NCBI RefSeq assembly: GCF_949628265.1
Contig: NC_088786.1
Span: 2,232,001 to 2,296,000 of the forward strand
Origin: Cloeon dipterum
Lineage: Eukaryota; Arthropoda; Insecta; Ephemeroptera; Baetidae
Direction: 5' to 3'
Length of the DNA stretch: 64,000 bases
Numbering within the stretch: the first letter of the stretch is position 1; the number at the start of each line of letters is the position of its first letter. The translations under genes and the position numbers were made by a program. Shown one piece after another: positions 34,588 through 50,575 of the stretch. The notes beneath the pieces were generated by a model. That model had not been told where the DNA came from and searched no databases. It worked only from the letters and a program-made list of their open reading frames with translations.

Positions 34588-36065
34588 ATGAGCGGTAACC
34601 CAATCGTGCAATACGTCGTGGTGCGCGGGGACCTGTTGACCCAGCTCAAGTGGCCCGTGGGGGCTGTGTTGGCCCAGGCGTGTCACGCGGTCACTGCGGT
34701 CACACACCTTTTCTATCAGGACGAACACACACAACAATACCTGGCGGACCTAGACAACATGCACAAAATAGTGCTCGAGGTACATAATGACGGATTATGA
34801 GCCGCGGGATCGGTATAGCCGAATTTTTTGTTAGCAAGATTCACCGGCGGCTGCCGGCTGCCGACGTGACGCAAAATTTGACGGCTGGTGCGGCGTAAAT
34901 TTCAATTTCATTTTATTTAAAATTGCCGGTGTCGAATTAATGTCTTTCTCTTAATTCTAAGTGTTTGTACGTAAATGATTTCCTTCTCGTTTTATTTTAG
35001 TGTATCAAATTGCGCAAATATCCGGTAAAATTTCTACGATACAAATTAATAAATAAGTACATATTTTTAACCTTTACTTGTAATGCTATCTAAAAATTTC
35101 TTAAATTGTTGTTTTAATTTCTGAGAAAATCGGCTCTAAAGTTTGCATGCTAATATTGCTAATCAGGCGTTGGCTCCCAACTGTAAAAGCACGATTTATT
35201 TAACAATTTAAGGAAATTTTCCTCTAAATTCGCACACCGTTTGATTGAGCGCGACGAGAAGGATCGAAATCAAGCCCAAAACCACTTAATTTTTCGAGAA
35301 ATTTGGCCAAGCATACATTCAAAATGTTTTTAATTGTTGGCCTGTAAAGTTCGTTAATAAAATATATTTATATTTTATACTGTGCACCTTTAGATTAGAT
35401 TTTAGATTATTTATTAGCATTTATACATCAGTTAAGCAATTAAAGTTAATTGTTTTTTGAGCGCAACAAAGTTCAGTTCAATTCAATTCGTTTTTATTTC
35501 TCCAAACAAGTCCTCTTACTTTACAAACATTTAAAGTCAATAACATCACATTTAATTGAGTACATATCATAATGTTGTTGTCTTTTACCCAAAAATGTAT
35601 AAATTCATTTGAGTAACCACTTATATGAGAAGTTCAGTCACCCGACTATTTCCTTATTTTGTAGAAATTGTATTTCTGTGTTAGCTTAATTTTGTTTACT
35701 TATTAATACATGCTTGCATTATTGCGTCAGAAATTTTGGAACCCTATAAGTGAACATTATATTTCAATTAAAAGTCCATTATAGTCGTTTTAAGTGACAA
35801 CAAATGGATTGTGTAGTGTAATGCGCACAGACTTGGACCTATAATTTATCTATAAACTACTGTTTTGTCCATGCGTATGTTATAGGCCCCTGACGAAAAG
35901 GCTCTGAAAGATCTAGCCACCAAATTGGAGGCAGCTCAAGTGGCACACAAGCTTTGGATTGAGCAACCCGAAAACTACCCTACCTGCTTGGCAACTAAGC
36001 CGGCCCCAAAGCAAACTATTCAAGCGTATTTTAAGAAATTCAAGTTGTTTAAAGGTACCGGCTAA
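34588..36065 (+). CDS. PTRHD1: Peptidyl-tRNA hydrolase domain-containing protein 1
   Basis: Two exons: 34588-34779 and 35886-36065; 123 aa. PTH2-fold domain with the family blocks QYVVVRGDL, GAVLAQACHAVTAVTH, MHKIVLEAPDE, LWIEQPENYPTCLATKP and the ending KKFKLFK. The related Pth2 enzymes free tRNA from dropped peptidyl-tRNAs; enzyme activity of PTRHD1 itself is less sure. The start Met is the first in frame and fits the family N-terminus. The 1.1-kb intron is unusually long for this window and holds two repeat copies (34797-34896, 35168-35310). Confidence 0.93.
34797..34896 (+). repeat. GC-rich dispersed repeat, partial copy (PTRHD1 intron)
   Basis: AGCCGCGGGATC at the start and GACGTGACGCAAAATTTG further on match the element at 46980-47114, which carries TIR-like ends. 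This copy lacks clear ends. Confidence 0.55.
35168..35310 (+). repeat. Dispersed repeat, copy 2 (PTRHD1 intron)
   Basis: Longer partner of the repeat at 11925-12060, sharing CACGATTTATTTAACAA-type sequence and a second block AAATCAAGC..TTAATTTTT. Confidence 0.55.
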
Positions 36066-38000
36066 TAATCTGTATTTTTTCTAATTAATAAATCAAATTT
36101 TCTCAAAACACAATTATGCGAATTTCCTTTTTTCGTCATTTGTTTGAAAGATTGCCGCAATATGAGTTTATATTTTTGCGCAAAAAATTAAATACTTTCA
36201 GTTTTTTTTTGTAATTTTAAGGTATTACTGGTTTTGCGTTGTGTTGATATCATCAGCAATAAAACAGGAAGATAATGCAAAGAGGCAGGATGTAAAAGAA
36301 TGCCTGTGCACGCGACATGAGCAATTAAATGCTCTTGCAACTCGTGGCTGCAGTGCTTGACTGTTAGTGCAACAACAGGAACAAATTGCAAGCTGACACC
36401 ATCAATTCGCTGAATTTTCTCCAGAATTGACCGATTTTTTACGGTCGCAAATTGAATTTAATTGTTTTACTTAAAATTAAACGAACAATTTATGCTAAAT
36501 TGAGTGAATTAAAAAATAATTTCACTTTTTTCCTATTTAAAAGAAAGAAAGAAAGTGCGAGTCTAAAAACGGGAAGGGCTCATTCTCTGTCTAAATGTTA
36601 ATTTTCTCATAGGTCACAATTTGATAGACTGTGCATAGTGCGTTGGCCCCATTTACGAAATTTCTCTCTCGTGAGAATTATTATTATCTATGACATTTAC
36701 CAACGCACAATTGAGAGATGCGCGAATGGAACCAGCAAAACACTAGTCGCATATACGTTTTCTGTGGCTAGATTTACTGCGTGCGACTTGCGCGCGGCAT
36801 CATGAAAATTCATCACGGAAGTTTTAGCGGCTTTCGTTTTCTAGAGCATCGCAGAAAATGCAAATTTCAGCTTGGCAAGCCTCAATTAGCCGCTAACGTG
36901 TGATAATTAGACTTAAGCAGCGTGATAAAATCTCAACCTTTCGCCACTGCAACACCCAGAAAGATGCCATCCATCATCTTTTGCTTTGCCTTTCAGCTGA
37001 TGCCAGGGGTTGTACGTTCCCTGAAAATATTATGTCGCGATATCAATTTGTAATTAGGTAACCAGCACAGGTTTTGGTAAGTTCAGGGGCCACGCCGCCC
37101 GTCCGAGCTCCCTGACACCGGATATAGATGTCTTTTTTAATCGGAATTTTCGCAAGTTTTGTCGAGTATTTCAACTAAATAATTTTGGTGTAAATCAACG
37201 TTTCAGTCAATGGGTAGTTTCCCCCGTTTTAAATTAAATTAATTGGGTTCTCAAGTGGTCTTATTTTTGGTCTTAACTTTGTAAAAAATCAAATATGATG
37301 GCTTTGACAAAAATTCAATTTATTTTACCTAATTGGGTATTTTAATTGAAACTTGGTTTAATTTGTTTATTATTAGCCTCCATTGACATCAAACTAGTAT
37401 TACAAGAGAAATTGAGGATTTTGAATCAGTATACCAGCGATAACCGCTGCTTGATTGCTATTTTAAGAGTCGTTTTGTCTTTCCCCGTGGCAGAGGATTC
37501 CCACGCCGATTTAAAACGGATCAACTGAAATTAGTAAAAAAAACCTTTTCAGCTGATTACAAGAACGATTTATTGGGCAAACATAACAGTTGCAAAAACA
37601 CTATAATGTGAATTTCCTTTATTTCAAATTATATATTATTACTCCGTCATTTTAACGGTGTTTTTATATTTATATTACCTTGAGGATGAACAATAAAAGT
37701 TTAAATGTTTATGATCGATTCTGGTGTTTGTGTAAAATGTGGTAAAACTTACCTAATGTTTTATCTTAACAAAGGAAATAGCAATTTAATTCCAGGTGAT
37801 ACAATGAAGTGCGCCTATTGTAAGCAAATGATGTTTTATTAATTGCTGAGCTATAGTGGGTGCAAGTTTATGATTTAAAGATAGCTTATTTTGACGTAGA
37901 GATATGTATAGACGCTGCTTGTCTTTGTTATAAAACAAAAATTTGGCAGGAGGCATAATTGTTGATATCGCCGTTTTTGCAGCAGTGGGGATTCTCGTAG
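36066..38000. other. Intergenic, AT-rich
   Basis: No gene supported. The short plus-strand frame 37346-37528 and minus-strand frame 37786-38034 lack features. A small inverted repeat TGCGTTGG..CCAACGCA spans about 36640-36708. Confidence 0.5.
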
Positions 38001-38008
38001 TATAAAAG
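38001..38008 (+). promoter_or_regulatory. TATA box of the Gly/Trp-rich protein gene
   Basis: TATAAAAG, with an initiator-like CACTCACTATAG about 25-30 bp downstream and the ATG at 38127. A strong TATA box is usual for highly expressed structural genes of insects. Confidence 0.7.
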
Positions 38009-38126
38009 AGCGATGAAAGTGGGGCCGCACTCACTATAGTTCACAACTACAGATTTGCTAGCATCGAGTACGAGTATAGTGCGTGGTGTTTCTGGTTTTT
38101 TCTTTCATCCCTTCAGGAGCTCCAAA

Positions 38127-41059
38127 ATGAGGGTGAGTTATTATCTTTAAATGTATTTTGAATGATAGCTATTTTGTTGGAAGCACAAAAAATGCTAAAA
38201 TTGTAACGTGCGTTTAATGCGAAAATAGTTTCCTCATCTTGAGACTGATAAATATTAAGACTATAATTCTAAATAAACTAACATGACCTTGTTAAATACG
38301 CGTTGAAAATGTAATCTTGAGTTTGCTTTAAAAAATTTAATTTAATATAATATTTTTGGTCCGATTTTGTAAATTTCAAGGAAATCATTTTTGAGTCACT
38401 AGAAAATCACACAGCGTCCTTTTGAAGTTTAGTTAATGACAAGTTGAGAAATGATAAGCAACAGAAAGTCAATTAGAGTGTTTAAATGATACGGATCTGC
38501 TTCTTTTGCGTGTCGTCTTTTTTCTTTTTATTGTCTGTCGGCAGCATAGTGCGTGAACGCGCGACGTCACATGAATGGCGCCAATTTACTCCAAAACGTT
38601 GAAATGAAGCTGTTGCAAAATGTTTTTTTTTTTTCAAGTGCGGAAAGTGTTTCTCTGTATCATTACAAAGATTTGACGCACTGGATTCAGATTTTCACGT
38701 GCGGAACATAAAAACTAATGACCGTGAGAAAAAAAATCTAGTATCATAGTTAATATTTTGCTAAGTAAGCAAACAAAGAGATGCAAAACTGATATGTCGT
38801 GTAATTTGAGTAATTATAAATGTCAATTAAAATATTAAGCTCGACCCGAATTCCACAGGTTCTCCCTTGTCTTGGATGCCTTTTGGTGTCAGTGGTGTCA
38901 GCTCAGGTGTTAGGCGGTGAGTTTGACGACAGTGGTGAATATGACGAGGACGATGATGAGCAGGGCGCGCAGGTTATGATGATGATGCCCATGACACGAG
39001 TTTCGGTTTACCTGGTCTCAGACCAAGGTTACTAAAATCGCGTTCATTACATATTATTTTACTCACACACCAATTAACTACAATACACTGCACAACAAAG
39101 TGAAAAATATCATCATCGACCTTTGTAAATATTCTGCTCATAAAAAAAATTTAAGGAATTTCAATTTTAACCCGGCCACGACGTGAAACAATTGCATCGG
39201 TATGGCTTAAAATAAATCTTATTGTGAATATAGGTGACGTGATGGGTGGTGGCTACAATTACGGCCCTCCTGCAATGGGCTCAGGCTCGACGCAAGGAAA
39301 TCCCGGCGGTGCGTGGAACCAAGCACCGCGTAAGCATTCAGCTTGAAAATATCATGATTACAATTTTAAAACTGCTCTTGCTTGGCAGCGCCCGCAACAA
39401 ATTCTGGTTGGTCTTCGAATCCGGCTCCTGCCAACAAGGGCGGATGGGACAATAATCAATCTCCGCCGGCGGCACCCACTGGAGGGGGTTGGAATCAAGG
39501 AGGTGCGCATTGAAATTTCCTTACTGAACGATCCTTCTCTAAAACCTTTCATTTTTTCAGGCAACAAGGGAGGAGGGGGTGGCTCTTCTGGGTGGGCGCA
39601 GCAGGGTGGAAACTCAGGAGGGTGGGCACCGCAAGGAGGGTGGGCGCAGCAGGGTGGAGGGCCCCAGGGAGGTGGTTCTGCAGGGTGGTCCCAGGGAGGC
39701 GGTTCTAAAGGATGGGCTCAGGGTGGTGGTGGTGGTGGTGGTGGCGGCTCCAAAGGGTGGTCCCAGGGTGGCGGCTCCAAAGGGTGGTCCCAGGGGGGCG
39801 GCTCCAAGGGGGGCGGCAGCAACGGGTGGCAACAAAATAATAAGGGATCAGGCTGGCAAAATGTTGGAGGAGGAGGCTCGAAGGGGTGGTCCTCAGGAGG
39901 AAGTAAGAAGTTGCACATTTTGTAAGCATTTTATATTAAAATTGATATTTTGCAGGCAAGGGGTGGCCATCAGGTGGAAACAAGGGGTGGTCAGGAGGGG
40001 GAGGTAAAATTTCTCAAACAAAATCGAATCTCATGTATAATAAATGCTTTTTTCCGTTGCAGGCACCAAGGCAGGGTGGAGCTCACAAGGGGGTAACAAA
40101 GGCTGGTCCAGCGGAGGAGGGGGTAGCAAAGGTGATAATTTTCCGAATTATTTGAAACTCTTGCTGAGAGTGATTTATGTTTCAGGTGGATGGCCATCAA
40201 AAGGTTCTAACAAGGGGTGGTCTGGAGGTAGTGGAGGTGCGGGCGGAGGTATAAGTCAGATTTTGAATTTTATTTTAAAGAGTAAAAGAAGTCTCCTCTC
40301 CAACATAGGCAAGGGCTGGTCTGGGAATGTAAATAACAATAAAGGCGGCGGGGGTTGGAGTAGCGGTGGAAAAGGTGGATGTAAGTTGCAACTAACCTTA
40401 ATTAACCATATATATAGTTAACTAACTCTTTCTCGTAAATTAATACCTAGCAAGCGGAGGATGGCCGCAGCAAGGAAAAGGATGGCAGCAAGGAGGTAAT
40501 AATTAATTGGAAATTCTTACGTAATTCAATTGTGAAAAGGCTTACGCAGATATTAATAAATTAATACGCACTAACGACGGGAATAATCAAAACGCTTGTG
40601 AGAACGTAGTTTGAAACAATAGGCTGCGAAAAATTAGAAACTCTTCACTCTTAATTGCTGTTGATAGCCTAGATGTAATTTAATTAACTTTCTCTGACAA
40701 AAGGTGGCAGCGGCAATAAAGGCGGATGGTCGTCTGGAGGAGGCGGTGGCGGCGGCGGTAAAGCGCAATCAGCACAATTTATTTATTTATTCTATTAAAA
40801 GTAAACCGTTCAGGTTGGCAACAAGGAGGAGGAAGCAACAAGGGCTGGACCAACAATTCTGGCGGAGGAAACAAAGGCGGATGGAATTCTAGTAAAAGAT
40901 ATTAATATTTTGCTCTGAAAGAAGAATACATATAATTCATGTCTGGTGCTAGATGGCGGCGGAGGCTGGCAGAATAATGGTGGAGGCAACAATGGTTGGA
41001 ACAGAGGAGGCAACAACGGCTGGGGAAGACGAGGAGATCCTGCAGTTTGGCGGGGTTGA
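38127..41059 (+). CDS. Secreted Gly/Trp-rich repeat protein (420 aa, 13 exons)
   Basis: Exons: 38127-38132, 38859-39027, 39234-39329, 39389-39502, 39561-39902, 39956-40003, 40063-40131, 40186-40248, 40309-40380, 40451-40495, 40704-40757, 40814-40891 and 40953-41059. The six-base first exon codes only MR; with exon 2 it gives the signal peptide MRVLPCLGCLLVSVVSAQ. An acidic stretch (EYDEDDDEQG) follows, then repeats of GGGSKGWSQ, GGNKGW and GGWAQQ types to the end (GRRGDPAVWRG). Every intron from exon 2 on is phase 1, and each middle exon is a multiple of three, so any cassette can be skipped in frame. An inner donor in exon 2 (GGCG|GTGAGT, 38914) could drop the acidic part. No Cys or known domain lies in the repeats. 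Likely an extracellular structural, cuticle, silk or adhesive-type protein (inference). Confidence 0.85.
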
Positions 41060-42106
41060 AATTGAAAAACAAAAATATTTATACCATCAGATAGATGTAA
41101 GATAATTTTATTGTATGTTATTCCCATGCTCTCAGTAAAATGTGTCAATAGTCACCTAATAAATTAATGACTTAATTATTTTAAAACATCTTGCATTTTT
41201 AATGTGATGTTTGTTACCTGCTTATTCTAATAAATGATAGATTGCCAACGTAAACGGCATAAAGAGAAGCGATTTTTCACTTTGGTGATTTTAACAAACG
41301 GAACAAAATGATTCAATTCAATAGTTGGATGACAACACCGTATACTATGGATTTTAAGGCACTAGCGTTGCGATTTCACTTAATAATTTTTCTTTTCCAT
41401 GGAATCAAGAAAAACACATTTTTTTATAAATACAAAATTCTTTTTTGTGGTGTTTCTACGGCGAATTTTTGTTTTCAGCACGTAAAGAGAAGAGATATTC
41501 AGTGAAGAATGCAAAAGTGGCCGGGATAAGTCGTAAATCAAAGCGGAATAAGTGCATTAAAATGGAAAGTATACGGTGGCGCCATCTGTTGGCGGCTTCG
41601 AGCACTTCTTGCCCAACTGGTGAATACGCAATACCAGTTACAAACAAAATCTACGTTTTGTACGAGAAAGGGATATTTTGCTCTCCCTAATGGCGCAATT
41701 CTAGAATTAATGATTTCAGGACGTACGAAGAATTAAATAAAATGTGAGAATAAACAAACATGTAATAGGCATTCTTCACAATACGTATGTGCGCCCAGAC
41801 TCAGCCAGCCACCGCATCTCATGAATAAAACTTCTCGGCCTGAACTGCCCCGACGCGCGCCTGCAGCCTGGACGCGAACAGAAGGCGCGCGTTGAGGCAG
41901 TTCAGGTCGAGTAGTTTTACGCGACAAGCAGGTAAGCCGAGCTAGGACACAACACACAGCGAACTAGCCCACCTGTCGGACACCTAACAGGACACTAAAC
42001 GCCAATAATTGATACACACCAACATTCGTGGCAAAATCTAGGCGTGGATGAGGTGAACTAATCTCACAAGTGGTCATAATTGCGTGACGACGATCGAGTG
42101 TTCAAT
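41060..42106. other. Intergenic, Gly/Trp gene to homeobox gene
   Basis: Contains the 3' UTRs of two convergent genes. About 41450-41580 resembles part of 56600-56830 in a TARBP1 intron (shared CACGTAAAG and GTGAAGAATGCA blocks). A GC-rich part near 41850-41900 has an imperfect inverted repeat (GAACTGCC..GGCAGTTC). No gene supported. Confidence 0.45.
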
Positions 42107-45756
<3,650 letters not shown>

Positions 45757-46979
45757 TCATGGGGGGGTGGGGCTTACAGTCTTTTTAACAAGTAGGTGCG
45801 AATATATGGTATGCCGGCCCATCGGATAATTTGATGGTCGACGCCAAACAGCTCTTACTTTGCCGCGGTGCGCGAATTGCGCTTTCAGTGCGGCCTCATT
45901 GCGCGCCAATTGACACGTTTGCACAAGGAAGAAGGCAGGGGGGTTGAGGTTTTTTCAATATGCTTTCTTAAAAGCTCAATGGGAGACAGGACTAAATATT
46001 ACATTTTTAAAACTAAATTGAATGAGTTCATTTCAAACTATAGGAGGTGGAAATCAACCAAAGTATTCGATATGATCAGAATCGATTCAAATTGAGCAAC
46101 TTGAAAACTTTCTATCACATTGTAAAGTTTGCTCGAGACTTGGTTTAACACGTAATTCATATTCAAACTTTATTTATTTAATGGCATAGTCATACATGAT
46201 GTGTCATTCTTCTCCAAAATGCTAGCTATCAATTTATAAATACACTCACGATATAAGTTTTATACAATATCAACATTAATTTCAAACATACATTTTTAAC
46301 GTAAGCTAAATAGGTATGTTAGTTGTAACACTCGTCTTCAACCGGTCAATGACCGGCACGCCCGGAAAACTTCATTGGATTTATTTTTGGTAAGAATTCG
46401 AATAATGGATCAAACGTCTGTAACAGGATATTGCACCACGCAAATTATACAAAAAAATTAATTATTCTCTCTTTGAATAATTACGTCCCGAGCAAATTTA
46501 CAACGCTACAATATTAAAGGTTCAGTTGCTTTTATTGATATACGTAACCAAAATTTAACAATTTTATCTTTTAATGAAATATAAATTTCACATTATTTCT
46601 TTTAAGATTGTAAAAAAGGTTGATTTTTATAATTTTGTATTGAAAAATTGCTCAACAGTTAAAACAGCGTTTAACTTTCGAAACAAAAACGGCAATTTTT
46701 AAGACCATTGCAGCATAAATATATTTTCTGTAATAATCCCCATGTTATCCGTGAGAAATTTGATCGCATCAATAAAAATAGGAAAAAAATACGTGGATTG
46801 TTAGATCGAATAAGACAAATTACAAATTTTCTGTCGATGCCATGTAAGTAGTAAAAATTGTTTCCACACGCGGTTAAGCCTTAAGACCAACTACCTCTCA
46901 TCAACACTAAATATAAAAATTGCTTTTATAAATATTAAATATATTATTCTCTTTTACTGAATCTGTTAATAATATTAAA
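45757..46979. other. Homeobox gene upstream region
   Basis: Should contain the promoter and 5' UTR of the homeobox gene near 45760-45920, then AT-rich DNA. No other gene is supported. Confidence 0.45.
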
Positions 46980-47114
46980 AGGCGTCTCAGCCGCGAGATT
47001 TTAGGCGGCGGCTGGTGGAAGCGGCTTTGGCCGGCCATTTTTTGCACTGGTGGCTGCCCACGTGACCCAAAATTTGCCGGCTGGCGCGGCGCAGCGTGGC
47101 TGGCTGAGACCTCT
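46980..47114. mobile_element. GC-rich MITE-like element, 135 bp
   Basis: Ends AGGCGTCTCAGCC and (reverse complement of the right end) AGAGGTCTCAGCC agree at 11 of 13 bases. The GC-rich inside is in sharp contrast to the AT-rich flanks. A partial relative lies at 34797-34896. No clear target-site duplication. Confidence 0.6.
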
Positions 47115-47814
47115 AAATAATATCAAATATTATTTGTTATTTGTTATTTGTTTATTCCTACTGTCATAGTTACAAAATTTAAATACATAAAATTAAGACA
47201 TGGTAAGAATGGGCAAACAAATGCTAGCAGAAAACTGCAAAAACGCTTGAAAACATAAGTTATCTCACGCCGCACTGAGCCGCATATTGGATTTTAGATA
47301 TATATATATTTATATTGGATTTTAGATAAAAGTTGTTGAAACAATTGTGAAAATATATTATGTTCAATTTTTTGGCTGAAGATATATATTTTATTGCGTG
47401 CAAAAATTTGCACATATAGCCAATTAATATGTTACACAGCGCGTGCTGGATGTACGTGAAAATTATCAGTGAGTTGGAGTTCTTTAACACCCTTTTGGTT
47501 ATTTAATCTAATTTTTTATTTTTGGTTTTCCTGTCCGAGATTCGGGGAGGGCGCGCACCGTACTAGCACGAATGCTGAAACCCGGGTCCCCAAACCACCG
47601 CGAATAACGGATAACACGGGCGCACCAGGCCCACTGAAGGGCCACTTGCCCCCGCACCGAAGACTTTTTTTGAAACGCAAAGACATTCGTCCTGTGAAGC
47701 CAAATCACGCATGCTGGAAAGGTGCAAACCAGCAAGTAGCGAGTTTGCCTATATATAGAGCTATGAAGCCGGCATGCACCTACTGACTGCACGCATGTTT
47801 GCTTTATTTTAACT
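47115..47814. other. Intergenic with 17-bp direct repeat
   Basis: ATATTGGATTTTAGATA occurs at 47284-47300 and again at 47312-47328. A GC-richer stretch at 47540-47780 ends in a TATA-like CTATATATAG (47749-47758). No gene supported. Confidence 0.45.
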
Positions 47815-48335
47815 TCAGTGATCTAACAAAACCCTAACTACTTTCAACGAACAGAAAATGTGCACTCGTATAATACTCGGAGGAGGCAGGAACTGCACAT
47901 TCAGCCGCAAACAACAATGATGTCCAAGTATAATCCGCTGACTTGTGTTGCAATGCTCTACAATATGCTGCCAGTTGCGATTCGCCTGGAGCCCAGATAT
48001 AAAGAGTTTGTGATTGCGTTGAAAGAGTTCTTGTATGCTCATAAGTTCTACTCTTTTGTTGAATATCAGAATTGTGTAGACAACTTGTGATTTTGATATG
48101 TTAACTGGAGCCAATATGTTGATGCGCAGTGTGATTTGGTTTAAAAATATCAATTTTACTGTGTTTAATATTGCTTTATGTACAGTAGTTGTAGCAACTA
48201 CTATGTTTCTTTTTGAATGAATGTTACTGTATGATTGATTTTTTTTTGCAATTGGATGTATGTAATTCGGTACAATTTATTGTGATGAGTTATGTGCATG
48301 CCAAAAGTCAAATAAAGATTATTATTATTATTAAT
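47815..48335 (+). mobile_element. 5'-truncated LINE, 3' end
   Basis: An open frame ending at 48090 reads NVHSYNTRRRQELHI .. LYNMLPVAIRL .. KEFLYAHKFYSFVEY, the C-terminal tail typical of Jockey/CR1-type LINE reverse-transcriptase proteins (YNTR..LYN.LP..FYS). A 3' UTR follows and ends in AATAAAG and an ATT microsatellite tail (48316-48332), as is common for these elements. Only about 520 bp remain, with no RT catalytic domain. Confidence 0.75.
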
Positions 48336-49009
48336 GTTCCAGCATGCTACACCCTAGACATTAATTAATAAACAATAAATTTACGTCACTTATAGAGTTT
48401 AACGCAATCCTATGCACATATCCTAACAATTTTTATGCTATTAACTATAACTGTGTTTAATACGAACGAGAATTAATAAAATTTAAATCTATAAAAAGCA
48501 GCACATTTCCTAGTAGCTAATATAATTGCCGAGGGTGCTTTAAAAGAGGCTCGCGCGGTCATTGTTCAGACAGAGTGACAGAAGACAAGCGCGGGCGCCA
48601 ATTAATTGGTCAATATGAAATACGCGTCTCGCTGTGTCGAGGTGCTAAGTGGTTGACATAGAACGGTGCTAAACGACGCTGGATAACGTGGGCATATTTT
48701 GTTAGAAAGGAACAATCGACGGCACTAATTATACAAGCGACAAATTCACACTATGGTCAACTGCGCTTGCCTCACCAACAGCTTTCAAGGTTCCATTTCA
48801 ATAAAGAGTGACTAAAAATGGATGTACTCTTTTATTGATTCAAATCGGAAGTCACTATTAAACTTTAAACTGTGACAATACATATATTTCAATTACGAGG
48901 ATTTTATTTATGGCATGAATTGGGGGAAACACATAAATTAAAAGCTTTAAAGGCCAACAGTTATGAACATTTTGTATTGTTGACTATAGCTAAAAAGGAT
49001 ATTGAAACC

Positions 49010-49262
49010 GCAAAATACTGGAAAACGCTTGTTGCCAATGCATGAACTCATCCCTTTTAGGATTCACAATAAGTATCATACATATAGCACTGTCAATTTT
49101 TTAGAAAAGTTAAAATGCTTTTCAAACAGTGAGAACTGGCTCCCTACTTTTATTTCACAACAAAGTGTTTTCCTAAAAGGTTTTATACGATGTTGGACAG
49201 ATCTCGACAAGAAGTGGAATCGAAATATGCCAAGAAAACGTGGCAAAGTGCTGGAAATTTTG
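49010..49262 (-). repeat. Three-copy dispersed repeat, copy B
   Basis: Its reverse complement aligns with copy A over more than 200 bp, from TTTCCAGCACTTTG to AAGGGATGAGTTCATGCA. Confidence 0.6.
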
Positions 49263-50429
49263 TAGATAATTTAAAAAAAATAATTGAAATTTTATAGTAA
49301 TAGCAAGGTGCTTTATTGATTATTGCAAATTTTAGAACAAATTGTGTATCGATCAACTGCTTATTATCAAACAACTCAAATAATTTTTAGTTGTCGCTCT
49401 GTATCGATCCACTTCAATTGAGTTTATTTTTGTGAACTTTAGAAAAATTTTATCTCCATTAGGATTTGAGGAATAGTTAAATTTTTAGATTTTGCAAAAT
49501 TTCTGGAAGAGTTAAATAGTTTGTCGATAATTTTTACAATTAATTTTGATCCCTCTCGTTACTCAGTGCGGCGAAAGGATTGATCGTTTCCTTTTCTTGC
49601 TTTCAAATCTGTAAGAATATACTATTTTTAATTTAAATTCCATTTTTTACTGCCTGGAAATTTTTATCTGGGAGCTGTAAATTATTTGCCAGGCAGAAAA
49701 CCAGAGGGGGGAGGTTTTTTCTCGCTTGTGAGGGTACGATAGGGCGCAATTTGTTTAAACGAACCATAAGGTGGTCAATTACACGCGGGGGAGGCCTATT
49801 TCTCATACTGGTTAAATAACGGATATCACATGAATGCGCATTAGATCGAGCAGAGGGCGAAAATACACATCGGGTGCAGATCGAGTTTCGGTTGGAGGCT
49901 GGGAAGACGGCGCGTCTGTTGCACCTGTAGCAAAAACCAGCACCCTCGACCGATAAATCACCGCGGCGCGCGCTGCTTATGTTATTATCCACTCAGCAAA
50001 CCTCACGTGCGCACACATAACAAGTACGCGACGCGACGAGTAGCGCGTCGATTGCATTAGCAGTTATGCGCACGGGTAAGTGCTGGGAAAGGGCCATTAG
50101 AGCCATTAGTGACGCTGTGAAAATTCATACCCTCGCTTTCCGCGTGAAATGATTCAAGCGTGCATCATTGACTAAAAAGACAATACTTGCGTCCAATTAA
50201 TTTACTCCCAAAGACACATTACTCAAATTAATAATATTTTGTTTTAGCGATTATTTGGATCGAGGCATCATGTTGTAATTTTTACTAATGATTTTAAAGT
50301 GGATCAATTAAGGGCGACATTTGAAAATTATTTGAATGATTTTATGCAATAAGCAGTTGATTGATAAACAATTTACAATGATCAAAAAGGAAGTTGCTAT
50401 TATATACAGTAAAATTTCAAATTTATCGA

Positions 50430-50575
50430 ATTTTCTCTTAAATTTATAGCGCTGCCCTCGTCGAGATCAGTCCAACATTGTATAAATCCTTTTGGGGAAA
50501 CTCTTTTTGTTTTGAAATAAAATAGGATTTCAAGTAAGGAGACAGCCCTCGCCATATGAAAAGGTTTGCCAGGGC
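50430..50575 (+). repeat. Three-copy dispersed repeat, copy C
   Basis: Shares TCGAGATCAGTCCAACAT and the TTTTGAAATAAAA block with copies A and B; shorter and more diverged. Confidence 0.5.

Noticed and set aside
39614-39929. Pro-rich minus-strand frames
   Set aside because: Antisense of the Gly/Trp repeat exon; proline runs are the complement of glycine codons.
47469-47792. Overlapping frames of 94-105 codons with a TATA-like site downstream
   Set aside because: No domain or splice support; the GC-rich composition alone keeps them open.
49633-49992. Minus-strand 119-codon frame with CYRC..CTRC, like a zinc ribbon
   Set aside because: It has no ATG at the start (opens on GTG), no splice support and no recognisable family; two CxxC pairs can arise by chance.
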